Positions 57,230 to 64,000 of a DNA stretch of 64,000 bases are shown here, one piece after another. The notes under the pieces are model-generated. The model was not told where the DNA came from, searched no databases, and saw nothing but the letters and a program-made list of their open reading frames with translations. A program made the translations under genes and the position numbers. Numbering within the stretch: the stretch's first letter is position 1; each line of letters begins with the position of its first letter. The stretch lies in the NCBI RefSeq assembly GCF_019749295.1, contig NZ_JACWFG010000020.1:52029-116028 (forward strand). The letters run 5' to 3'. The stretch is from Neobacillus niacini. Its GTDB lineage: Bacteria > Bacillota > Bacilli > Bacillales > Cytobacillaceae.

Positions 57230-58642
57230 ATGTCTAAACAACAAATTGGTGTCGTTGGGTTGGCAGTCATGGGGAAGAACCTTGCTTTAAATATCGAAAG
57301 CCGTGGTTATTCAGTTGCTGTTTTCAACCGTTCTTATGACAAAACAGAAGAATTTTTAAAGAATGAAGCAGAAGGTAAAAACTTTGTTGGTGCACGTACA
57401 GTTGAAGAATTCGTAAATTCTTTAGAAAAACCCCGCAAAATTTTACTAATGGTAAAAGCAGGTACTGCAACCGATGCAACGATCGATTCTTTAAAGCCAT
57501 TTCTTGAAGAAGGCGATATCCTAATCGATGGAGGAAATACATTCTTCCAGGATACAATTAGACGTAATCAAGAACTAGCAACTGCAGGATTCCATTTCAT
57601 CGGAACGGGAGTTTCAGGTGGAGAGGAAGGCGCGTTAAAAGGTCCATCTATTATGCCTGGCGGTAAAAAGGAAGCTTATGAGCTTGTTCAGCCAATCCTT
57701 GAGGCAATCTCTGCTAAAGTTGAAGGCGATCCTTGCTGTACATATATCGGTCCAAATGGTGCTGGTCACTATGTGAAAATGGTTCACAACGGTATTGAAT
57801 ATGGCGACATGCAATTGATCTGTGAAGCTTATTTTATTTTGAAAAACGTTCTTGGTTTAGATGCACAGGAACTTCACGAGGTCTTCGCTGAATGGAACAA
57901 AGGCGAATTAGACAGCTATTTAATCGAAATCACTGCAGATATCTTTACAAAAGTAGATGAAGAAACAGGTAAGCCAATGGTTGACCTTATCCTCGATACA
58001 GCTGGTCAAAAGGGTACTGGCAAGTGGACAAGCCAAAATGCTTTAGACTTAGGAGTTCCACTTCCAATTATCACTGAATCCGTATTTGCCCGCTTTATTT
58101 CAGCGATGAAGGATGAGCGTATAAAGGCAAGCAAGGTTCTTAATGGACCTGAAGTTAAGGCATTCGAAGGAAATAAAGAAGAATTAATTGAAGCTGTTCG
58201 TAAAGCATTGTATATGAGTAAAATTGTTTCTTATGCACAAGGATTCGCTCAAATGCGTGCAGCGTCTGAAGAATACGATTGGAATCTTCGTTACGGCGAT
58301 ATCGCGATGATTTTCCGCGGCGGATGTATCATTCGTGCACAATTCTTACAAAAAATTAAGGACGCGTATGATCGCGATCCAGAATTAAGAAACCTATTAT
58401 TAGATCCTTATTTCAAAGAAATCGCTGAAAACTATCAACAGCCATTACGTCAAGTACTTGCTGTAGCAATTGAACGCGGTATCCCAGTTCCATCATTCTC
58501 AAGTGCAATTGCATATTATGACAGCTACCGTACAGAAACGCTTCCAGCGAATCTGCTGCAAGCACAACGTGACTACTTTGGAGCACATACGTACCAACGT
58601 ATTGATAAAGAGGGAGTATTCCATACAAATTGGATGGAATAA
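57230..58642 (+). CDS. gndA: 6-phosphogluconate dehydrogenase, decarboxylating
   Basis: A 470-residue enzyme of the oxidative pentose-phosphate pathway (6-phosphogluconate to ribulose-5-phosphate, CO2 and NAD(P)H). Residues 4-16 are the Rossmann motif VVGLAVMGKNLAL; further marks are GVSGGEEGALKGPSIMPGG, the catalytic lysine region HYVKMVHNGIEYGDMQ, and GQKGTGKWT. Length fits the GndA (470-residue) class. It lies 267 bp after uxaC. AAGGAGAAAGAGGG precedes ATG 57230. Placement inside a uronate cluster hints that gluconate-type flux is handled together. Confidence 0.95.
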   Translation: MSKQQIGVVGLAVMGKNLALNIESRGYSVAVFNRSYDKTEEFLKNEAEGKNFVGARTVEEFVNSLEKPRKILLMVKAGTATDATIDSLKPFLEEGDILIDGGNTFFQDTIRRNQELATAGFHFIGTGVSGGEEGALKGPSIMPGGKKEAYELVQPILEAISAKVEGDPCCTYIGPNGAGHYVKMVHNGIEYGDMQLICEAYFILKNVLGLDAQELHEVFAEWNKGELDSYLIEITADIFTKVDEETGKPMVDLILDTAGQKGTGKWTSQNALDLGVPLPIITESVFARFISAMKDERIKASKVLNGPEVKAFEGNKEELIEAVRKALYMSKIVSYAQGFAQMRAASEEYDWNLRYGDIAMIFRGGCIIRAQFLQKIKDAYDRDPELRNLLLDPYFKEIAENYQQPLRQVLAVAIERGIPVPSFSSAIAYYDSYRTETLPANLLQAQRDYFGAHTYQRIDKEGVFHTNWME

Positions 58643-58661
58643 TCTTTCCATAATACCAACT

Positions 58662-58700
58662 GACCATTACTAGCGCATAACGCTGTAATGGTCTTTTTTT
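58662..58700 (+). terminator. Terminator of gndA
   Basis: Stem GACCATTAC/GTAATGGTC followed by eight T residues. Confidence 0.87.
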
Positions 58701-58826
58701 ATTGCCTGAGAATTATGGATAAAAAGCAATATTAGTCAAATAATAACCGTTATTGAGCAGTTTTAGAGAATGTTTTTTACAATTACCTGCAATATAATAT
58801 AAATATAGTCAGTTAACAAACTATGA

Positions 58827-58840
58827 TGTTAACGCTTACT
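58827..58840 (-). promoter_or_regulatory. Candidate cre before the AraC-led operon
   Basis: On the minus strand AGTAAGCGTTAACA matches the cre consensus at 13 of 14 positions. It lies 18 bp upstream of the AraC gene, suggesting catabolite repression of this sugar operon. Confidence 0.5.
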
Positions 58841-58858
58841 TCTAAGGGTGTGAAAGCA

Positions 58859-59797
58859 ATGGAAAAGTTAACAGGCTCTTCAATTAGTAAAAGAATAATG
58901 GATGAGTGGATATACGGTTTCTACCGACTTCAAGGTGTTGACTCTTACAACTTTAATTTCCATTCACATCAGGAATATGAGATTTATTTTTTCCACTCGG
59001 GTGATTGTAAATATTTAATAAACAACCGGATTTACGAGCTGCAGCCTGGTGATATCATCCTATTGGACGGTATGACTTTGCATAAAGCGAATCCAGGAAC
59101 AGACAGTACGTATACAAGAAGTATGCTTCACTTTTCACCTATATGGCTGCAAGAATCATTGAATGGACTAGGAATGCCGAATTTGTTAGATCCTTTTAGA
59201 AAACTAAATAATTGCCTGCTTCGTACAGGTTACGATGAATTTGGCCAATTTGTTGACGGCAGGATAAAGGCTATAGCGCTCTCACTTACTCAAATTGATG
59301 AAGAAATGCAGCGGACAGGTAAGAAAAATGATTTCCTTGAGGCGGAAGTAAAACTTGAGTTGATACAATTATTGATGGGAATATACAAAATGAGTCAAAA
59401 GGAATTAGCTCAAGTAAGCAGCAAAAGATCGGAAAAAGAACTTCATTCAGAGGCAATTGCCTCATGGATTAATGACCATTATGCTGAGAAAATCAGTTTA
59501 GACAGAATTGCAGAGGAGTTAAGTTTGAGTAAGTATTATGCTTCACATGTTTTTAAGGAAGTTACTGGCTTTACGGTAATGGAGTATGTGATGGCTTGCC
59601 GGCTTAACCAAGTAAAGTATTTGTTAGAGATGGAGCCTGATCAATCACTAACAGATGTGTCTCGTTCAACAGGATTTGAGAGTGTTGCCCATTTCAGCCG
59701 CTTTTTTAAAGAAAAGGTTGGCACTACTCCCTCACAGTATCGTAAAGCGAAACTGAATAATCATATTCCTGGGAAAAAGGAGGAAGAGAATAAATGA
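58859..59797 (+). CDS. AraC-family regulator with cupin sensor
   Basis: A 312-residue regulator. Residues about 25-110 form a cupin-type sugar-binding domain (FNFHSHQEYEIYFFHSGDCKYLINNRIYELQPGDIILLDG). Residues about 205-305 have the double HTH (ISLDRIAEELSLSKYYASHVFKEVTG; LTDVSRSTGFESVAHFSRFFKEKVGTTPSQYRK). It heads, and overlaps by 4 bp, an operon of two sugar isomerases and two dehydrogenases and is probably its activator. ATG 58859 has AAGGG at 10 nt; an upstream in-frame start at 58823 lies within the cre. Confidence 0.9.
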   Translation: MEKLTGSSISKRIMDEWIYGFYRLQGVDSYNFNFHSHQEYEIYFFHSGDCKYLINNRIYELQPGDIILLDGMTLHKANPGTDSTYTRSMLHFSPIWLQESLNGLGMPNLLDPFRKLNNCLLRTGYDEFGQFVDGRIKAIALSLTQIDEEMQRTGKKNDFLEAEVKLELIQLLMGIYKMSQKELAQVSSKRSEKELHSEAIASWINDHYAEKISLDRIAEELSLSKYYASHVFKEVTGFTVMEYVMACRLNQVKYLLEMEPDQSLTDVSRSTGFESVAHFSRFFKEKVGTTPSQYRKAKLNNHIPGKKEEENK

Positions 59798-60681
59798 ATC
59801 AAGATTTACTGATTTCAGGATTTTCAGATGAAATTTCATCTGATTTTGATACCCAGCTTGAGGTTGTCTCTAATTTAGGTATGAAATATATATCGTTACG
59901 CGGCATTGATGGAAAAAATATTGGTGATTTTACCGTGGATGAAATCAAAGAAAGTGTACAGCCAAGACTGCAAAAAGCTGGAATTGGTGTTTCATCGATC
60001 GGCTCGCCGATTGGTAAGGTATTCATCAATGATGAAGAAGGCTTTGCGAAACAAAAGCAGATGTTGGACACGCTTTGCCAAATCAGCAACCTTCTTGACT
60101 GCAAATACATGCGAATCTTTAGTTTCTATATTCCTAAGGGTGAAGACGCAGACCAATATCGCAGTCAAGTTGTAAGTAAGCTGAAAGAATTTGCTGCTAT
60201 TGCAGAAAAATACAATGTCATTTTACTTCATGAAAATGAAAAGGATATCTTTGGGGATATCGGAAGACGCTGTCACGAGATATTAACAGAGGTCGGTTCT
60301 CCATACTTTAAAGGAATTTTCGACTTTGCTAATTTCGTACAGTGCGGTGAGGACACTGGGGAGTGTTACGATCTCTTAAAGGATGAGATTGTTTATATAC
60401 ACATTAAGGATGCTGTAACAACTGACAGCCAAAATGTTGTTTGTGGAACTGGTGATGGTAAAATTCCAGAACTCTTAGCTGAGTTCATTAAGAACGGCTA
60501 CAAAGGATTCTTAACACTAGAGCCACATCTTGTCCTCTTTGATTCTCTAAAGGACTTGGAGCTTGAGGATGCAGCTGAAATTATTAAAGACAACAAAGGG
60601 CTGGACGGTGCCAGCGGTTACAGACTTCAATATGAAGCACTTATAGAAATTCTAAACAAAATTGAAAGCGAGGAAAATTAA
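59794..60681 (+). CDS. Sugar phosphate isomerase/epimerase-like TIM-barrel protein
   Basis: A 295-residue xylose-isomerase-like barrel (AP endonuclease 2 superfamily). Metal-binding residues are seen in ILLHENEKDIFGD, GIFDFANFVQCGED, VYIHIKDAV and FLTLEPHL. Such barrels epimerise or isomerise keto-sugars, usually beside Gfo/Idh/MocA dehydrogenases. Here its gene overlaps araC (ATGA) and is 2 bp from the dehydrogenase gene, so the three are tightly coupled. The substrate is unknown. Confidence 0.87.
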   Translation: MNQDLLISGFSDEISSDFDTQLEVVSNLGMKYISLRGIDGKNIGDFTVDEIKESVQPRLQKAGIGVSSIGSPIGKVFINDEEGFAKQKQMLDTLCQISNLLDCKYMRIFSFYIPKGEDADQYRSQVVSKLKEFAAIAEKYNVILLHENEKDIFGDIGRRCHEILTEVGSPYFKGIFDFANFVQCGEDTGECYDLLKDEIVYIHIKDAVTTDSQNVVCGTGDGKIPELLAEFIKNGYKGFLTLEPHLVLFDSLKDLELEDAAEIIKDNKGLDGASGYRLQYEALIEILNKIESEEN

Positions 60682-60683
60682 TT

Positions 60684-61844
60684 ATGGCTGATGTAAGATT
60701 AGGGATTATTGGATTAGGTGCAGAAGGCGGTATGTACGCAAATTTTATTTCTGAAGGCAAAGTTAAAAACATGGTGATTGGTGCGATCTGTGATAATGAT
60801 CCTGCTAAAAAACAAGTAGCAGAAGAGAAGTATCCTGGTGTTCCTTTCTACGATAATTATATCGATATGCTTGAAAGCGGTGATGTTAACGCAGTTGTTA
60901 CAACTGTACCGCATTATCTGCACCCTGAAATGGGAATTGAAGCACTAAAAAGAGACATTCATGCATTAGTGGAAAAACCAGCTGGTGTATATACAAAACA
61001 AGTTCAAGAGTTAAACGACTATGCAGCATCAAAGCCTGAAGTTAAGTTTGCAATTTTCTTTAACCAGCGTACAAATCCACTTTATAAAAAAGTGAAAGAA
61101 ATTATTGATAATGGTGAGATTGGCAGCATCCGCAGCACTAACTGGATTATTACTACTTGGTGGAGACCACAAGGGTACTACAATCAAAGTGAATGGAGAG
61201 CAACTTGGGGCGGAGAAGGCGGCGGTGTCCTTGTAAACCAAGCACCGCACCAAATTGACTTGCTTCAATGGATTTGCGGCATGCCGAAAAAGGTTTATGC
61301 AAAATTAAACTATGGCTATCAAAGAGATATTGTGGTTGAAGACGATGTAACAGCCGTATTTGACTATGGAAATGGTGCAACTGGTGTATTCGTTACGAAG
61401 ACACATGATGTAATGGGGACAGACCGTTTAGAAATCCATGGTGATAAAGGAAAAATCGTTGTAGACGATAGTAAGAAAGTTACCATCAAGCGCTTAAAAC
61501 AATCTGAGAGAGAAATGAGCGATTCTATGGATATGTCAGATGTTATGAAGCTTTTTATGGGCGGAGGCGCAGGTGATATTTTCACGGAAGAAGTACTTGA
61601 TTTCGGTAATGTTTGGGGCGAACAACATATTGCAGTATTAGAAGACTTTGCTTCAGCAATCGTAGAAGGTACACCACTATTAGCTCCTGGCAGCGACGGT
61701 ATTAATGGTGTTAGACTTGCAAATGCAATGCACTTGTCAAGCTGGTTAGGAAAAGAAATTGAAGTGCCATTTGATGAAGATTTATTCCTAGAAGAATTAA
61801 ATAAACGAATTGCTGAAGAAGGTAAATATCCAGTTAGAAAGTAA
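60684..61844 (+). CDS. Gfo/Idh/MocA-family oxidoreductase (first copy)
   Basis: A 386-residue NAD(P)-dependent dehydrogenase. The Rossmann motif LGIIGLGAEGGMYANFI opens the protein; the EKP motif is VEKPAGVY near residue 95; the C-terminal alpha/beta domain holds WRATWGGEGGGVLVNQAPHQIDLLQWICG with the catalytic-lysine-partner His. Members oxidise a ring hydroxyl of inositols, sugars or glycosides. It lies 2 bp after the isomerase gene. A 219-bp gap separates it from the second Gfo gene. Confidence 0.9.
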   Translation: MADVRLGIIGLGAEGGMYANFISEGKVKNMVIGAICDNDPAKKQVAEEKYPGVPFYDNYIDMLESGDVNAVVTTVPHYLHPEMGIEALKRDIHALVEKPAGVYTKQVQELNDYAASKPEVKFAIFFNQRTNPLYKKVKEIIDNGEIGSIRSTNWIITTWWRPQGYYNQSEWRATWGGEGGGVLVNQAPHQIDLLQWICGMPKKVYAKLNYGYQRDIVVEDDVTAVFDYGNGATGVFVTKTHDVMGTDRLEIHGDKGKIVVDDSKKVTIKRLKQSEREMSDSMDMSDVMKLFMGGGAGDIFTEEVLDFGNVWGEQHIAVLEDFASAIVEGTPLLAPGSDGINGVRLANAMHLSSWLGKEIEVPFDEDLFLEELNKRIAEEGKYPVRK

Positions 61845-61985
61845 TCGACCACATGAAACGAACTCGGGGCGCTGTAGAGCTCCCGGGTTTGTTTCAAAAG
61901 TTTGCTTTCATAAATATAGTTGTTAAAATCTTAAAGCCGATTTTAACGCGGAATTATCAATTTTGCGCTTTAGAATTTAGTTTGC

Positions 61986-62044
61986 AGGCTCTTTTCTTAT
62001 TAAATTTTTGTACTGAAAAGCAACAAAGTTTAAGAAAAGAGCCT
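61986..62044. promoter_or_regulatory. 14-bp inverted repeat before the second Gfo gene
   Basis: AGGCTCTTTTCTTA (61986-61999) and TAAGAAAAGAGCCT (62031-62044) are exact complements 31 bp apart; the right arm ends 6 bp before the ribosome site of the gene at 62064. It may be an operator pair or an RNA stem. A further G/C-rich hairpin lies at 61854-61892 after the first Gfo gene. Confidence 0.55.
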
Positions 62045-62063
62045 TTAAAAAGGGGAGAAGCAA

Positions 62064-63068
62064 ATGCTAAAAGTAGCAGTAATAGGGCTGGGTACGATCT
62101 CACATATTCATATTCCAGCGATAAAAGCGAACCCAAATGCTGAGTTAGTGGCTGTCTGTGATAATGACGAAACATTATCAAATTCAGTACCAGGAGCAAA
62201 CTTTTACAGTAACTTTGAAGTAATGCTAGAAAAAGAAGAATTAGATTGTGTTCATATCTGTCTGCCTCATTATCTGCATTACCCAGTTACAAAGGCTTGT
62301 GTGGAAAAAGGTGTTCATGTTTTTCTAGAAAAACCATTGGGCTTGAACAGTGAAGAAGGGCTTGCCCTGGTGAAACTAGAGGAAGAAAATAAGGACTTTA
62401 AAATCGGTGTCTGTCTGCAAAATCGAAACAATGAATCATTTGAAAAGCTTCAAGAGATTATTAGCTCTGGAGAATATGGTCCTATCAAAGGGGTCAAGGG
62501 CCTCGTAGCATGGTTTAGACCAAAACAATACTATGATGTCCAACCGTGGCGCGGGCAGTGGAAGTATGCCGGCGGGGGAGTGATGATCAATCAAGCACTG
62601 CATACCTTAGACCTCATGCAGCTGGTTGGCGGTGAAATCGAATCTATTAGAGGTTCAGTTGATCAACTATTGGATTATAACATCGAAGTAGAAGATACAG
62701 CTTCCGCCCGTATCCAGTTTAAAAATGGTGCTAAGGGATTATTCTTTGCTACCAATGCAAATGCAGATAATTCTAGTGTTGAACTTGAGGTTCTTTTTGA
62801 AAAGGTTAGGTTTATCATCAAAGATAGCATCCTAACTAGCGTAAATGAGGCAGGGGAAAAAGAAGAATTGATGGAGGATGCCAAGCTTCCAGGTTCGAAA
62901 CATTATTATGGAGCCAGCCATGCTAAAACCATCAATCAATTCTATAGCGCTCTTATCGAAAACACTCAAGATTATATTCATGCAAAAGATGCACTGGCTT
63001 CAATTGCGATCATTGATGCCATTCACTTGTCATCAGAAAAAAAACAGACAATAAAAATGGAGGGGTAA
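62064..63068 (+). CDS. Gfo/Idh/MocA-family oxidoreductase (second copy)
   Basis: A 334-residue dehydrogenase, shorter than and divergent from the first copy. It has VAVIGLGTISHIHIPAI as Rossmann motif, LEKPLGLN as EKP motif (near 91), and WRGQWKYAGGGVMINQALHTLDLMQLVGG in the substrate domain. AGGGGAG precedes ATG 62064. It is followed after 2 bp by another TIM-barrel gene, so the two dehydrogenase/isomerase pairs are arranged in mirror order (isomerase-dehydrogenase, dehydrogenase-isomerase). Confidence 0.9.
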   Translation: MLKVAVIGLGTISHIHIPAIKANPNAELVAVCDNDETLSNSVPGANFYSNFEVMLEKEELDCVHICLPHYLHYPVTKACVEKGVHVFLEKPLGLNSEEGLALVKLEEENKDFKIGVCLQNRNNESFEKLQEIISSGEYGPIKGVKGLVAWFRPKQYYDVQPWRGQWKYAGGGVMINQALHTLDLMQLVGGEIESIRGSVDQLLDYNIEVEDTASARIQFKNGAKGLFFATNANADNSSVELEVLFEKVRFIIKDSILTSVNEAGEKEELMEDAKLPGSKHYYGASHAKTINQFYSALIENTQDYIHAKDALASIAIIDAIHLSSEKKQTIKMEG

Positions 63069-63070
63069 TA

Positions 63071-63934
63071 ATGAAAAAAGGTAAAATCGGCGTTCAAATG
63101 ATGATGCTTAAAGGTAAAGTCGAAGAGTTAGGTGCCTATGAAACAATGAGAAAAATTAGTGAGCTAGGTTACCATGCTGTTGAGGTTTCTCAAATCCCTA
63201 TGACACCTGAGAACGTTGCGGAGATAAAAAGGGCGAGTCAAGATTTTGATATTAAGATTGCGGCTCTTTCTGCTGCGGTAGAGCCAATGCTTCCTGGAAT
63301 GCCTGGTGAAACTTTGGCAAGTGACTTTGAAAAAATCGTAAACGATTGCAAGACGCTGGAATGTAATTATTTACGAATTGGCATGATGCCGTTAATGGCT
63401 ATGGGGAATAAAGATAGTATCATGGAATTTATTGCTAAGGCTGAAGATATGGCTCACAGATTAGCAGAACATGGAATTGAATTATATTACCATACACACC
63501 ACTTAGAATTCCAAAAATTTGATGGTGAATACTTATTGGATATTATTAAAAATAACACGACAAAGCTTGGATTTGAATTAGATGTTCACTGGATTCAAAG
63601 AGCAGGTGTAAATCCTGTGGAATTTGTTAAAGGATATGCCGGACGTATTTCACTCTTACACTTGAAGGATTATCGAATTGGACAAATGGATTTAAGTGAA
63701 ATTGATTTCACGAAGGATATGGGTAAATTCTTTGATATTTTCACGAATACGATTGAATTTGCAGAACTCGGTGAAGGTAACCTTGATATTGCAGCAATCA
63801 TGGAAGCAGGGCTTGAGAGCGGTGCGCAGTATTTCTTGGTAGAGCAGGACAATACCTATGGTCGCGACCCATTCGAATGCCTAGAAGTTTCTGCTAATCA
63901 CTTAAGAAAGCTTGGTTATGCTGACTGGTTTTAA
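63071..63934 (+). CDS. Sugar phosphate isomerase/epimerase-like TIM-barrel protein
   Basis: A 287-residue xylose-isomerase-like barrel. GYHAVEVSQIPMTPENV, LYYHTHHLEFQKF, LGFELDVHWIQRAGV, ISLLHLKDYRIG and EFAELGEGNLDI carry the usual metal-site Glu, Asp and His residues, and YFLVEQDNTYGRDPFE is a common end. It follows the second Gfo gene by 2 bp, with GGAGGGG overlapping that gene's stop. A terminator follows. Confidence 0.88.
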   Translation: MKKGKIGVQMMMLKGKVEELGAYETMRKISELGYHAVEVSQIPMTPENVAEIKRASQDFDIKIAALSAAVEPMLPGMPGETLASDFEKIVNDCKTLECNYLRIGMMPLMAMGNKDSIMEFIAKAEDMAHRLAEHGIELYYHTHHLEFQKFDGEYLLDIIKNNTTKLGFELDVHWIQRAGVNPVEFVKGYAGRISLLHLKDYRIGQMDLSEIDFTKDMGKFFDIFTNTIEFAELGEGNLDIAAIMEAGLESGAQYFLVEQDNTYGRDPFECLEVSANHLRKLGYADWF

Positions 63935-63950
63935 TATATTGACACGATAA

Positions 63951-63978
63951 GAGCAGTGGGTGCCCGCTGCTTTTTGTG
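63951..63978 (+). terminator. Terminator of the AraC-led operon
   Basis: Stem AGCAGTGGG/CCCGCTGCT with one G-T pair, followed by five T residues. Confidence 0.72.
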
Positions 63979-64000
63979 CGACGGGCAGTCCCGTAGAGTG

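Noticed and set aside
61364..61897. 177-codon minus-strand frame opposite the first Gfo gene
   Set aside because: Lies wholly antisense to a well-conserved dehydrogenase and has no plausible ribosome site or domain.
61853..62143. Plus-strand frame across the gap between the two Gfo genes
   Set aside because: Overlaps the start of the second Gfo gene, lacks a ribosome site and has no protein-like features.

Overview
The window is chromosomal DNA of a low-GC, spore-forming-type Gram-positive bacterium, most likely family Bacillaceae (Bacillus/Neobacillus-like; inferred). Signs are strong AGGAGG ribosome sites, frequent TTG/GTG starts, many hairpin+T-run terminators, CcpA-type cre sites, and families typical of Bacillus (LytR-CpsA-Psr, PaiB, DUF3231, YggT, AzgA, ECF sigma/DUF4179 anti-sigma, FruRKA, UxaC). 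No rRNA, tRNA, CRISPR, prophage or intact insertion sequence was seen.

Layout. 0-7.3 kb: a transporter tail, an AraC/GyrI regulator, a secreted CAP protein, a glycosidase remnant, a tiny zinc-ribbon protein, an LCP cell-wall ligase, a cupredoxin, a PaiB gene broken by an in-frame TGA, and a MerR/SRPBCC pair with a CTG start. 7.4-12.3 kb: a GMC oxidoreductase with its small partner, a DUF3231 protein, and a TetR/membrane-protein pair sharing three copies of one operator. 12.4-20.1 kb: a C4-dicarboxylate two-component system, DctA with a perfect cre, and two paralogous split chromate-transporter pairs flanking dctA, ending in a LysR regulator. 20.1-27.2 kb: small genes, a Nudix hydrolase, a DUF3231 repeat protein, a TIM-barrel/membrane fusion and a HAD phosphatase. 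27.2-30.8 kb: the fructose operon fruR-fruK-fruA. 31-38 kb: accessory housekeeping genes (four GNAT acetyltransferases, a glutathionyl-hydroquinone-reductase-like protein, an esterase). 38.4-48.9 kb: an Arg/Asp-rich repeat protein, a ppGpp-hydrolase-like HD protein, a phospholipase-A2-like protein, a frameshifted CBO0543 gene, GGDEF cyclase, purine permease, ECF sigma/anti-sigma, DoxX. 49-52 kb: MBL-fold/TetR pair, exonuclease, DinB. 52.4-64 kb: a hexuronate cluster (GPH symporter, ROK repressor, uxaC, gndA) followed by an AraC-led operon of two TIM-barrel isomerases and two Gfo/Idh/MocA dehydrogenases.

Most notable non-coding content. Two repeat families share a period of about 52 bp, roughly five helical turns. 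(1) Three tandem arrays (12.1, 37.3 and 42.9 kb) have otherwise unrelated units, each exactly 52 bp and each carrying a TGACCG core; each array lies directly 3' of a gene. (2) Three dispersed elements (2.6, 33.9 and 49.1 kb) each carry four 13-bp CGGA...TCCG palindromes with centre spacings of 51/52-61-51 bp. I know of no named family that matches this architecture; it is the best candidate here for something undescribed. A 162-bp tandem duplication with conserved hairpins (41.8-42.1 kb) and a 31-nt poly-T between duplicated operators (11.1 kb) are further oddities. Three genes are interrupted by single-site lesions (6.3, 21.7 and 40.2 kb), so sequencing error must be excluded there.
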